A DNA stretch of 64,000 nt, from contig OZ245018.1 of assembly GCA_965223825.1 (NCBI GenBank), forward strand, positions 1,736,001 through 1,800,000, read 5' to 3'. Below, one piece after another: positions 43,838-52,331 of this stretch. The translations under genes were made by a program, and so were the position numbers. Source of the stretch: CAJXQU01 sp965223825. Its GTDB lineage: Bacteria > Pseudomonadota > Gammaproteobacteria > CAJXQU01. The stretch's first letter is position 1. Each line of letters begins with the position of its first letter. A model generated the notes under the pieces. That model was given only the letters and a program-made list of their open reading frames with translations, was not told the DNA's origin and ran no database searches.

Positions 43838-44473
43838 TCATACTAATCGCGCTCCACACGTTTCGTCAGTTTTGCTGCTCGTGAAATAAGCTGCTGCTTG
43901 ATCCGAACCAAGCCAGAATGTCTCAAAACATCCTTCCGCTGCGACTTGCGGCAGGACAGAGTCGATCAGCCCCTGCGCGAGAGCGTGTTGAAAAGAAAGA
44001 GAATCTGAAGATGGCGTAATCGATTTAACCAAAACTAAGGTCTGTGCGGATAGCTTCTTAGCAAACCAGCCAGCGATTCCATCTGATGTGGTTTCCCACG
44101 ATGCCGGTAAATTGATGATGCTGATCAGATCAGCGTCAGGTAAACACACTGGAATCATCCCTTTTTCAAACATCACCTCAATTTCTTCCAATGTATGAAC
44201 ACCGATAAAACGATGCGCAACAATGGATTGATCGGCTATGTTCAACAGCACTCGCCCGTATTGCCCCATGGCAAGAGTCGCACGGACATGCGCGGTTTCA
44301 TCATCAAAACCTTCTTTTTCTTGTTGCAGACGAACCTGATCTGCAAATGATCCGCCCCCGGGAATCACAAGTACTTTTCGATCAGCTAAGGTATTGATCA
44401 CCCGCAACCAGTCAAGAAGGTGGGCTGATTGCGCTAAACTTCCTCCGATTTTGATGACATGACAGGCTGTCAC
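43838..44473 (-). CDS. Amino acid kinase-family protein, MfnE-like (COG2054)
   Basis: 211 residues. GTG start (44473). It opens with the amino acid kinase phosphate-binding sequence VIKIGGSLAQSAHLL and LVIPGGGSFADQVR, followed by an ATP-site region (TSDGIAGWFAKKLSAQ). It resembles the archaeal MfnE kinase of furan biosynthesis, which phosphorylates 5-(aminomethyl)furan-3-methanol phosphate, and the corresponding genes in bacterial methylofuran/H4MPT islands. Nine bases after pabB, last gene of the operon. The exact substrate in bacteria is inferred. Confidence 0.75.
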   Translation of the reverse strand: MTACHVIKIGGSLAQSAHLLDWLRVINTLADRKVLVIPGGGSFADQVRLQQEKEGFDDETAHVRATLAMGQYGRVLLNIADQSIVAHRFIGVHTLEEIEVMFEKGMIPVCLPDADLISIINLPASWETTSDGIAGWFAKKLSAQTLVLVKSITPSSDSLSFQHALAQGLIDSVLPQVAAEGCFETFWLGSDQAAAYFTSSKTDETCGARLV

Positions 44474-44482
44474 CGTGATCGC

Positions 44483-45880
44483 TCAACCTTCCTTGTTGTT
44501 GAGTTGCTGGGCATTTTCAAGCACCGTGAGCATGGCCGACGCCTTATCATAAGTTTCCTGATACTCAGATTCCATTTCCGAATCCATCACGATCCCACCA
44601 CCAGCGGCAACATGAATCTGGCCTTGATCCCAAAGCATCGTTCTGATCGCAATGTTCGTATCGGTTTTGCCGTCGAAGCTGATATACCCGACAGATCCAC
44701 AATATAAACTTCGGCGATGCGGCTCTAACTCTTCAATAATTTCCATGGATCGCAACTTCGGTGCACCGGTGATCGAGCCGCCTGGAAACGCACCACGTAA
44801 TAAATCCAGCACATGTTTATCATCTGCTAGTTTGCCTGTGACAGTGCTCACAAGATGATGAACCGTTTTATAGCTTTCAATATCAAATAACTTAGGAACG
44901 GAAACACTCCCGATCGCACAATTTTTACCGATATCATTACGTAACAGGTCCACGATCATGACATTCTCAGCCTGATCTTTTGTGCTTTGTCGCAACTCTT
45001 CTGCAAGCGCTTGATCCAATACGGGATCGGCATCACGTGGACGTGTCCCTTTAATCGGTTTAGTTTCAACATCTCCACCTTGTTTGATCAGAAGAAACCG
45101 TTCTGGTGACGAGCTCAAAATCGCACCGTCCCCACAGGCCATATAAGCCGCAAACGGCGCAGGGTTTTGTTGCCGTAAACGACAATAGGCATCCCAAGAA
45201 TCTCCTTCGACTTGCGCGCTAAAGCGTTGCGCGAGGTTGACCTGATAACAATCACCCTCGTTTATGTAGTGTTTAATGCGGGCAAATGCCTTCGCGTAAG
45301 CTGGCTTATCCAGATTTGACAGAATTTGTGAGGTGACCTTAAAGGGAGCAGATACATGTTTCTCGCGGGGCTGACTGACACTTGCTACAAGCGATGCCCA
45401 GTTTTCTAACGTCGCCGGATCACGCCCCTGCCCGATCAGCCAGCTCTTTTGCTCAAGATGATCAACCACGACCGCCCAATCATAAATGCCCATTAACATT
45501 TGCGGCAGTTTGACATCATCTTCCGCAATGCTTGGCATTTCTTCGACCCAACGTCCTAAATCGTAGCTAAAATAACCCAATGCGCCACCAACAAACGGTA
45601 AATCATCGGTTGCAGGAGTAGGATCGACAGTTTCGCCAAGATAACGTTTTAGTACATCAAATGGATCGTCGCCTGTTTGCCAGTGTTTATCGCCTTGCTG
45701 ACAATCCGTTAGTCTTCCCTGTGTCGACAACGTCATCATCGGTTCCGCTGCCAAAATGTCGTATCGACCGGACTGCGTGTTCGGATAGCCACTATCGAGG
45801 AACACAAACCCACTTCGCTCGGCAAGGTGGCCGTAAGCTAAACTACTGTCTGGAAAGTAAGGAATGACGGTTTTTTTCAT
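44483..45880 (-). CDS. pabB: Aminodeoxychorismate synthase component I
   Basis: 465 residues. C-terminal chorismate-binding domain with AYMACGDGAILSSSPERFLL, KPIKGTRPRDADPVL, VMIVDLLRNDIGKNC and PGGSITGAPKLRSMEIIEEL. The N-terminal part (about 50-150) corresponds to the Trp-binding/regulatory domain of this superfamily. The KPIKGT motif favours PabB over TrpE/anthranilate synthase. It makes 4-amino-4-deoxychorismate for p-aminobenzoate, a precursor of both folate and H4MPT. The location among H4MPT genes supports the second. Confidence 0.88.
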   Translation of the reverse strand: MKKTVIPYFPDSSLAYGHLAERSGFVFLDSGYPNTQSGRYDILAAEPMMTLSTQGRLTDCQQGDKHWQTGDDPFDVLKRYLGETVDPTPATDDLPFVGGALGYFSYDLGRWVEEMPSIAEDDVKLPQMLMGIYDWAVVVDHLEQKSWLIGQGRDPATLENWASLVASVSQPREKHVSAPFKVTSQILSNLDKPAYAKAFARIKHYINEGDCYQVNLAQRFSAQVEGDSWDAYCRLRQQNPAPFAAYMACGDGAILSSSPERFLLIKQGGDVETKPIKGTRPRDADPVLDQALAEELRQSTKDQAENVMIVDLLRNDIGKNCAIGSVSVPKLFDIESYKTVHHLVSTVTGKLADDKHVLDLLRGAFPGGSITGAPKLRSMEIIEELEPHRRSLYCGSVGYISFDGKTDTNIAIRTMLWDQGQIHVAAGGGIVMDSEMESEYQETYDKASAMLTVLENAQQLNNKEG

Positions 45881-45883
45881 CGT

Positions 45884-46942
45884 TTATTCTGTTCGTAATA
45901 AGCTCGCGCACGCCGTTGCCGGTGCACAAATCGCGGCTAATCGTCTTAATGCAGGTGACGTCGCGTGGATTAATTCGGTCAGATCATAATAAGTAAGATT
46001 CTCGGCTTGTGCGAGTTTTCTGATCAAAAAATGTCCCGTGCCCGCTGCAATAACCACGTTATGTTTTTCACGTTGACGTTGGTGATAACTCGCATCTGAA
46101 ACGCGTTTAAAGCCTGCGCGTAAAATTTCCAATTGATGCGCCGCGATCGCGCTTGCCACTTCACGCCACTCTTCCATTGATGCATCAGTTTGATCACAAC
46201 CGACCAAGCGTGCGATACGGCGCGAACAAGCCAGTGCATCCCACCCCAGCCCATCAGCAGACTCCTCCTCTCTTAGCAGCGCGTCGTCAATCAGATCACC
46301 TGTCAAGCGATAGACATCGGCCATCGTCGCAAAATGCTCGCGGGCGATCTGGACGGCCTCACCACGAAATGGAATGCGTTGAATAAGCATCGCGATCGGC
46401 GTTCGAATGACGCCCATGTAGATCAATTCCTCACTGCGCATGCGTGTGTAATCGGTCTCACCGGCCACCGCAGGAATTTGATTGAAGATCGGAATGAGAT
46501 CTGTGGTGGTGGAACCCACGTCGATAAAAATACCATCAGAAAACGATCTCCCAACAAACGCCCCTGTGGCATGCCAGTTCATTGAAGCAATAGCAGCTTC
46601 GTTTCCAAACACGTCATCGGACTTCAACCAACCTCGTTTTCCAGCATAAATTTGGGTTTGCTCAGCAGGATAAACTGAGCAGAAAAGATCGATAAGCTCT
46701 CGCACTCCTTCATCACGGTCTGCAAAACAATCAGCTAATTCACCCGTCATCGTAACGCCGTGCAGCGCACCTTCTTGATAGCCTGATGGAAGCGATCGCA
46801 ATCCTGCGATCAAGCAATCTATACCGCGCCACAACGGTGTGTAAATCTGTTCAACATAGATTACCTTCCCCTGCACGTCAGTCACACAAACTTTAAGATG
46901 CGCACCGCCAATGTCCCAACCGATATAAAACTTCGTCGACAT
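45884..46942 (-). CDS. COG1548 H4MPT/methylofuran pathway protein, MfnF-like
   Basis: 352 residues. It starts with an ASKHA-type phosphate loop YIGWDIGGAHLKVCVTD and has ATGAFVGRSFSDGIFIDVGS followed by TTTDLIPI. It resembles the hydantoinase/oxoprolinase-related COG1548 proteins. In archaea the homologue MfnF couples a furan to tyramine-glutamate in methanofuran synthesis. Bacterial methylofuran also contains the furan unit, so a comparable role is plausible. It overlaps the upstream ATP-grasp gene by one base and lies 3 bases from pabB. Confidence 0.78.
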   Translation of the reverse strand: MSTKFYIGWDIGGAHLKVCVTDVQGKVIYVEQIYTPLWRGIDCLIAGLRSLPSGYQEGALHGVTMTGELADCFADRDEGVRELIDLFCSVYPAEQTQIYAGKRGWLKSDDVFGNEAAIASMNWHATGAFVGRSFSDGIFIDVGSTTTDLIPIFNQIPAVAGETDYTRMRSEELIYMGVIRTPIAMLIQRIPFRGEAVQIAREHFATMADVYRLTGDLIDDALLREEESADGLGWDALACSRRIARLVGCDQTDASMEEWREVASAIAAHQLEILRAGFKRVSDASYHQRQREKHNVVIAAGTGHFLIRKLAQAENLTYYDLTELIHATSPALRRLAAICAPATACASLLRTE

Positions 46943-47934
46943 TATTGTGTTAAATCTACCTCTGTAATTATTCTGTTTTTATTCTTCAATGCTGTGTGTT
47001 TATGTTGAAACCAGTCAAGCATAATGACTGCGGGGTTTTCACCTAATGACGCTCGCAGCCCGACATAACTCGTGGTTATCCGGGGATTAATTTCCAGGAC
47101 GATGGGTTTCCCATTTTGTATGATCAGATCAATCCCCACGTAGCCACAAAGTTGTGGAAGAACGCTGACGATCTGGTTAGCCAATTCTGTCAGCACCGCA
47201 CGAAATTGCAGCAACCCATTAATTTGCGATCCCGCATACGAAACATTTCCGTTCGTTATGTTCATACGCTGCTGATTAAAGCCCAAAACGAGACATTCCC
47301 CATTATCGCAAAGTAACGATAGGCTGGCCGCATTTCCAACAAGATACGGTTGGAGTAACAAGCTGTTTTTTTGTTCAAACGTGCGCGCATCGGGCAGCTG
47401 TTTGAAATAGAAAACCCCCTCCGATCCTTCTCCGTGATCAGGTTTTACAATCCAGCCATCTTGCTGAAAACGCCCTTCTGTATTTTGTAACGCGTCATTG
47501 AGTTTATAGCTAGGCACAACCGGAATGCCGTGCTGATGTAAATACGCTGTACACATTGTTTTACTTGCGCATAGCGCAATGATATTACTCGGACTAATCA
47601 ACGCGCTAGAAGGGCGTTGGTGGAGAATTGTTGATATGATCTCAAGTTGATCATCTGACTCGGGTGCGACCGGCAACACCAGATCAAACTGTCTAGATAA
47701 ATCAGCAAGCAGCCTTACGTATTCTTGCTCGACAAGATGGTACTCGACACCCGTTGGCAATATCAGGTTTGCAAAACGTGGTTCCAGGGTGACGTGAACA
47801 TCAACGCCCTCATAATCACTAAGATCACGCACAATCGCAGTCAGCATCATACGCCCTTCTGCCGCAAGCGACGCGGGCAAAGGTAAACCTAACAGGCCAC
47901 CTCCCGTGATAAACTCCGTCACCAGTATTTTCAT
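46942..47934 (-). CDS. ATP-grasp ligase, MfnD-like (COG1821)
   Basis: 330 residues. The N-terminus MKILVTEFITGGGLLG is characteristic of COG1821 tyramine-glutamate ligase-like proteins. ATP-grasp features: GWIVKPDHGEGSEGVFYF (Lys and Gly-rich loop) and the metal site VLEINPRITTSYVGLRAS. It probably joins glutamate to tyrosine or tyramine during methylofuran synthesis. Only 9 bases separate its start from the divergent HisA-like gene, and neither has a clear Shine-Dalgarno sequence. First gene of the four-gene operon ending with the MfnE-like kinase. Confidence 0.8.
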   Translation of the reverse strand: MKILVTEFITGGGLLGLPLPASLAAEGRMMLTAIVRDLSDYEGVDVHVTLEPRFANLILPTGVEYHLVEQEYVRLLADLSRQFDLVLPVAPESDDQLEIISTILHQRPSSALISPSNIIALCASKTMCTAYLHQHGIPVVPSYKLNDALQNTEGRFQQDGWIVKPDHGEGSEGVFYFKQLPDARTFEQKNSLLLQPYLVGNAASLSLLCDNGECLVLGFNQQRMNITNGNVSYAGSQINGLLQFRAVLTELANQIVSVLPQLCGYVGIDLIIQNGKPIVLEINPRITTSYVGLRASLGENPAVIMLDWFQHKHTALKNKNRIITEVDLTQ

Positions 47935-47943
47935 GGATTAATT

Positions 47944-48618
47944 ATGCAACTGATTCCTGTGATCGATCTCATCGGTGGCCAAGTTGTTCGCGCAGAACGC
48001 GGCAATCGTTCAGCTTACAAACCAATAGTCAGTCCATTATGTACTGGCGCTGATCCGCTAATGATTGCGAGTGCAATGATAGCAAAAGCCAAAGCAGATA
48101 TTTTATATATTGCTGATCTGGATTCGATCATGATGGCTGCAAAGAAAAATAATAGAGAAAGCATAATAAAAATTGCAGATGCTTTTCCTCAATTAGAAAT
48201 CTGGTTGGATGCCGGGTTTTACGATCAAGCACAATTAGCTGATTGGCGGACCGTATCAAATTTACGCCCCGTGATCGGAACCGAAATGCATACATCGATA
48301 ATCACGCTTGAGTCTCTGCTGATTCCAAACGCTATTCTTTCACTTGATTACAAAAACGATCAGCTTCTTGGGCCGAAAGAAATATTGAACGATCTGACTC
48401 ATTGGCCACGAGACATTATTCTCATGACTCTCGATGTCGTCGGTAATAATCAAGGGCCGGATTTTAAAAAACTCAAGGCTATACATAAAACCTACCCTAA
48501 CGGAAATATCTTTGCAGCCGGTGGTGTGAGATCTCACGGTGATTTATCACAATTACAACAAATTGGGATTAAAGGCGCGTTAGTGTCCAGCGCACTGCAT
48601 TTTGGTGATCTCTCCTGA
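47944..48618 (+). CDS. HisA/HisF-related TIM-barrel protein of the C1 island
   Basis: 224 residues. It starts MQLIPVIDLIGGQVVRAERG, typical of HisA/HisF-related proteins. Other barrel motifs: ILYIADLDSIM, IILMTLDVVGNNQGPD and FAAGGVRSHGDLSQL. It lacks the second half features of true HisA for histidine synthesis, and no his genes are present. A related gene occurs in other methanopterin islands and is thought to be for cofactor synthesis. The reaction is unknown. Alone on the plus strand, ending at a strong terminator. Confidence 0.72.
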   Translation: MQLIPVIDLIGGQVVRAERGNRSAYKPIVSPLCTGADPLMIASAMIAKAKADILYIADLDSIMMAAKKNNRESIIKIADAFPQLEIWLDAGFYDQAQLADWRTVSNLRPVIGTEMHTSIITLESLLIPNAILSLDYKNDQLLGPKEILNDLTHWPRDIILMTLDVVGNNQGPDFKKLKAIHKTYPNGNIFAAGGVRSHGDLSQLQQIGIKGALVSSALHFGDLS

Positions 48619-48678
48619 CTTGGTGATTAAAGCGGTTTTTATAAACGAAATGGTTTGAAAAAACATTTAAATAGGCAT

Positions 48679-48708
48679 AAAAAAACGGCTCCCTCGGGAG
48701 CCGTTTTT
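48679..48708. terminator. Strong bidirectional terminator between the HisA-like gene and fae
   Basis: AAAACGGCTCCC-TC-GGGAGCCGTTTT, a 12-bp perfect stem flanked by A and T runs, lies between convergent genes. Confidence 0.92.
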
Positions 48709-48748
48709 AGTAACGCAAATTACGCGTTTAATTTGACAAGGTGTCAGA

Positions 48749-49258
48749 TTAAACGTGAGCAGCAAATGGATGCTCAGAATTTTTGTTAGCAACTACGTCA
48801 CGAGCTTTTGGCTCACGAGCAACAGCGCGTTTGATTGACTGTTTAGTCGCTTCGTAGTTGTAGTCTTGGATCTTAGCATCGTCTTCTGCTTCCCAGTGGA
48901 TGAAAACACCAACTGAAATGAAGATATCGTCTGCTTCGTCTGCTGGGATAGTGCCGTCTTCAACACAATCAGTTACAGCCATCGCAACACCACGTTGTGC
49001 AGGGCCAAACATTTGAACAGCTTGTTTTGCACCTTTGATGGTAACTTTGTTGAACATGATAGTGCTTGGTTTAGCAGCCAGGTTTGGTGCTACTACAGCC
49101 AGCAGAGTGCTGAAACCATCTTTGTTGTTACATAAAGCATTACAGAATGCTGTTTCTGCTGCTGAGCCACGTGGACCCATGATCAGATCGATGTGAGCAA
49201 CTTCGTTGCCATCGCCCACTAAAGATTCACCAACCAGTACTCGATCTATGACTGCCAT
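48749..49258 (-). CDS. fae: Formaldehyde-activating enzyme
   Basis: 169 residues from the ATG at 49258, placed after ACAGGAGAG and giving the family start MAVIDRVLVGESLVGDGNEV. The frame is also open from an ATG at 49336 with its own AAAGGTG, which would add 26 unconserved residues. Catalytic region: AHIDLIMGPRGSAAETAF (His22 as in other Fae). The middle KVTIKGAKQAVQMFGPAQRG is typical, and the length matches the 170-residue family. It condenses formaldehyde with H4MPT in the cytoplasm, detoxifying formaldehyde and feeding oxidation. Confidence 0.96.
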   Translation of the reverse strand: MAVIDRVLVGESLVGDGNEVAHIDLIMGPRGSAAETAFCNALCNNKDGFSTLLAVVAPNLAAKPSTIMFNKVTIKGAKQAVQMFGPAQRGVAMAVTDCVEDGTIPADEADDIFISVGVFIHWEAEDDAKIQDYNYEATKQSIKRAVAREPKARDVVANKNSEHPFAAHV

Positions 49259-49408
49259 AGTTTTCTCTCCTGTTTTAATATTTGAAGTTGTAGAAGTTGT
49301 AGATGATTCTTCGACGAGTCCTCTGAATATTGACATCGCTTGTCACCTTTATATTTGTTGACAGGTTATCCCGTCGTTTAAAAAAATTTGCCAGTTAGGC
49401 TGGTCCGG

Positions 49409-50272
49409 TCAACTGAGAAGCGCTTCCATTGACAAAGCAGCCATGCTGGCTACTGTCATATCCGCGCTGGTACCCGGATTGACGCCCTCCCGTTTGAGCT
49501 GTGCATCATATCGCCGCAGGACATCCAATGCAACAACAGGATTGTCGCATTCTTTTAGGGCCGATTCCACAGGTTGAGTACGCTCCTGAATCAGCTTAGC
49601 TGTTGATAAATCGAATTTGCGAATTATGTGACTGTCTGGGTATTTCACCATGAATTCTAAGTAGCAGGACACGCTCGCCCACGCAAGCCTTTCCGGTGCG
49701 TTTCGCCAACGTAATAATTGGATTTGCAAACGCGGTAGTCCAATCTCAAAAATGTCTTTAAAACCATTCGTATACTGCCAGGCTATGCGATCACGATCAG
49801 CCGCAACCTGCATCGCTTCAAATAACGTAATCGACGCGGGGTCACGCACATCATGTTCTTTCGTAGCCCCCAGTCCTCCGGGGTTTGCCAAGGCGATCGC
49901 CTCAAACGCCATGATAGCATCCTCGTGTGTCAGTGACTTTAATATGTCTTCGAGCACATCGCGGAAAGAATCTGTTTCTTTACACTGAAAAGCTGCCTGC
50001 GCGAGCGGCGCGCAGAGTAAAATGATGCCTAAATTCGTATTACAGCCGACTTGACTCATGGTTAACTGAACGCTCTTTAGGATACGCTCCCCTACTGTGA
50101 GATCAGGCATTCCCATTACGGGACCGATAAGCTCGGCACTACGAATAAAATCATTCGCTTGCATCCCATGACCGGCGGAATGAATGCTTACGTTTCCCGG
50201 TTTAAAGGCCTGAATTTCCGTGATGCAGCTTTGATGAACGGCTTGGGTGATTTGTTCTGATCGTGTCGTCAT
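49409..50272 (-). CDS. Triphosphoribosyl-dephospho-CoA synthase-like protein (H4MPT island orf5 type)
   Basis: 287 residues, CitG/COG1767 family. Conserved ATP/ligand-binding phrases: EIQAFKPGNVSIHSAGHGMQ, TNLGIILLCAPLAQA and LANPGGLGATKEHDV. In methanopterin islands the homologue is called orf5, and its loss affects H4MPT-dependent metabolism, although its reaction is not settled. No citrate lyase genes are near. It overlaps the upstream ATP-grasp gene by 4 bases. Confidence 0.8.
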   Translation of the reverse strand: MTTRSEQITQAVHQSCITEIQAFKPGNVSIHSAGHGMQANDFIRSAELIGPVMGMPDLTVGERILKSVQLTMSQVGCNTNLGIILLCAPLAQAAFQCKETDSFRDVLEDILKSLTHEDAIMAFEAIALANPGGLGATKEHDVRDPASITLFEAMQVAADRDRIAWQYTNGFKDIFEIGLPRLQIQLLRWRNAPERLAWASVSCYLEFMVKYPDSHIIRKFDLSTAKLIQERTQPVESALKECDNPVVALDVLRRYDAQLKREGVNPGTSADMTVASMAALSMEALLS

Positions 50273-51225
50273 TTAAGAATGGATAATTGCTGAGTTGCTG
50301 CGATTTTCGCAATGAAATGATCGGCGATGCGATCAGCCAAGTTAAATGGAATCACTTTCTGCAACCCCCACCAAGCTGGAACGCTATTCACTTCTGTGAC
50401 TAAAAACTGGCCATGCTGATCTTGCATAATATCAACGCCAGCATAGTCAATATTCAAACTAGCGGTCGCCACCTCAGCCAACTGCGCGAGTGGTTCATTA
50501 AAATCAATCGCCTGACATTTCGCCCCTTGGGCTCGATTCGTGATCCAGTGCTCACTGGTTCTCAACATCATCGCTTCGGCTCGACCATTGATCACAAACA
50601 CACGCCAGTCACGACTGACACTATCCAGTTCATTTGAATGACCTGGAACTGGGCCAATGAAATCTTGCAGGTAATACACTCCACCAAAGAGTGTCTGATC
50701 ATCCTCACCAACCAGATCAAGATCAGTTAGTTGTTGGACTTTACGCACGCCAATGCCTTGTGATCCGAATAAAGGTTTCATGACTAACGTACGAGACTCT
50801 CTCATTGCCCTCATCGTGATCGCGCGCGCGTGTTCAAGCGATTCGCAAACCCACGTATCCGGTGTCGGTAACCCCGCTTGTTTAAGTAAGAAGCTGGTCA
50901 TTGCTTTATCAACCGTGCGTTCAATAGCGCGTCCTGTATTGTAAACCGTGACCCCACGATCGCTCAGTATGTGTAAAACATTCAAACGTAAGATCACTTG
51001 TGCAAGACTGCCACCGGGAACACCTCGAACAAACACTCCGGCAAGCTGCTCCCCATTCACTCCAGGTAACACAACGTCCGACGCAGATCCTGCCAGTGCT
51101 AAGTGACATTCCATCAATGAAACATACGATGCGCTAAAACCGCGAGTCGCGAAGGCACGTGTTAACTCGCGACCATGCCAACCAGGGTCGTCTGTAATAA
51201 TGACAATATGATTCTGTTGAGTCAT
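50269..51225 (-). CDS. RimK-like ATP-grasp ligase of the H4MPT/methylofuran island
   Basis: 318 residues. An N-terminal Rossmann-like part is followed by an ATP-grasp: TLVMKPLFGSQGIGVRKVQQ, and metal site GVDIMQDQHGQFLVTEVNSVPAWWGLQ. It resembles RimK/MptN-type amino acid ligases. By analogy it could add glutamate residues to H4MPT or to the polyglutamate tail of bacterial methylofuran. Downstream of mch and separated from it by a 16-bp-stem hairpin. Confidence 0.75.
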   Translation of the reverse strand: MTQQNHIVIITDDPGWHGRELTRAFATRGFSASYVSLMECHLALAGSASDVVLPGVNGEQLAGVFVRGVPGGSLAQVILRLNVLHILSDRGVTVYNTGRAIERTVDKAMTSFLLKQAGLPTPDTWVCESLEHARAITMRAMRESRTLVMKPLFGSQGIGVRKVQQLTDLDLVGEDDQTLFGGVYYLQDFIGPVPGHSNELDSVSRDWRVFVINGRAEAMMLRTSEHWITNRAQGAKCQAIDFNEPLAQLAEVATASLNIDYAGVDIMQDQHGQFLVTEVNSVPAWWGLQKVIPFNLADRIADHFIAKIAATQQLSILK

Positions 51226-51232
51226 GCACGCC

Positions 51233-51271
51233 TTCCATCACGACGCAACAAAGCATTGCATCGTGATGGAA
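51233..51271. repeat. Long intergenic hairpin between mch and the RimK-like gene
   Basis: TTCCATCACGACGCAA and TTGCATCGTGATGGAA form a 16-bp stem (one G-T wobble) with a 7-base loop. It has no T-run, so it is more likely an mRNA-processing or REP-like element than a terminator. A shorter related palindrome (GAATGCATCACGATGCATTC) is at 55646-55665. Confidence 0.6.
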
Positions 51272-51282
51272 AATCCAAATGA

Positions 51283-52254
51283 TTAGCTGAAAGATTGATC
51301 AAGCAATGCTTCGTCAAGCTTACCCGCTTGGAAGCTCTTACCCGTTTTCACCGAGGTCACATTGACGCGTGCAGGGCTGAACAGCAGTGGATCAATTTTA
51401 TAAAAATCATAGCCTGTCTCTTTGAAGATCTCAGCGAAAGGCTTGCCGTAATCTTTAGACGCACTACTCGGTAATTGTTGCGCTAGTTGCTCTGCTTCAT
51501 CGTTTTCGGCGTCGACAAATAAATGAACTTCGCCACCGAATAAGATCGCATCATTTGTGCGGCCCATCGCTTTCACGAAATCTTTATGCGGTGGGCAAAC
51601 AGGAGCACTGGCGAAACCATCAATAATTTTATCTAATGGAAAATGCAGTTCATGTGATTTGTGTAAAGACGTTTCTAATGATCGTGCAACTACTTGTACG
51701 CCACCGGCTAACGAGCTTGTCGGTGTCAGAATGATCGTTAGATTCGCAGCTTTCACCTTGCAGCGTTCCGCAATGTGATCGGTTAATTCAACCGGCGGTG
51801 TTTGATCTGTTTCAATCACCATAATCGCCGTTTCACTTTGATCACGATAGCCTAACTCTTCAAACAAAGGCTCGTTACTACCCAACGCGCGTGCAGGACC
51901 AGAACCCAATGCCATGAATTTTTCTTTGCCTTCACCATGCGACAAACTCCAACCAGCATACTGACTCGCAAGACAAGCCAACACTGGGTTTGATGTATAA
52001 ACATCAATGTTCGTGCGCCAGTTTTTAAAATTACTGTTTGCTGAAAAGCTCACTTTACCTAAACCACCCAAGCAAATTTCGCCCACCAGACGCCCTGCTT
52101 CTAATCCACCTGGGACGTTTACGCCAGCGTCGATCACAGTCGTACCGTTGTCCAACGTTTGCACACCAAGACGCAATGCTTCTGCATTTGCGATCATGTA
52201 TTTTGCGATAGGTTCTGCCAGTTGATTCACACTGGGTTTAAATGTTTGTGCCAT
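51283..52254 (-). CDS. mch: Methenyl-H4MPT cyclohydrolase
   Basis: 323 residues, standard length. The family phrases GVNVPGGLEAGRLVGEICLG, GWSLSHGEGKEKFMALGSGP and PLFEELGYRD are present. It hydrolyses methenyl-H4MPT to 5-formyl-H4MPT after MtdB. Upstream are an ATP-grasp gene (77 bases) and mtdB; the order mtdB-ATP-grasp-mch is typical of bacterial islands. Confidence 0.95.
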   Translation of the reverse strand: MAQTFKPSVNQLAEPIAKYMIANAEALRLGVQTLDNGTTVIDAGVNVPGGLEAGRLVGEICLGGLGKVSFSANSNFKNWRTNIDVYTSNPVLACLASQYAGWSLSHGEGKEKFMALGSGPARALGSNEPLFEELGYRDQSETAIMVIETDQTPPVELTDHIAERCKVKAANLTIILTPTSSLAGGVQVVARSLETSLHKSHELHFPLDKIIDGFASAPVCPPHKDFVKAMGRTNDAILFGGEVHLFVDAENDEAEQLAQQLPSSASKDYGKPFAEIFKETGYDFYKIDPLLFSPARVNVTSVKTGKSFQAGKLDEALLDQSFS

Positions 52255-52331
52255 TATTTTTCTCGTCTATTTATAAATTATATAAATGCCTAGCGTCCAT
52301 TTCAGAGTCGACGTTAAGCAAATTGATTTTA

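Noticed and set aside
44483..45880. Anthranilate synthase trpE
   Set aside because: The KPIKGT motif, lack of other trp genes and the H4MPT context favour PabB.
47944..48618. Histidine biosynthesis gene hisA
   Set aside because: No other his genes are near, the protein is shorter than usual, and related proteins belong to methanopterin islands.
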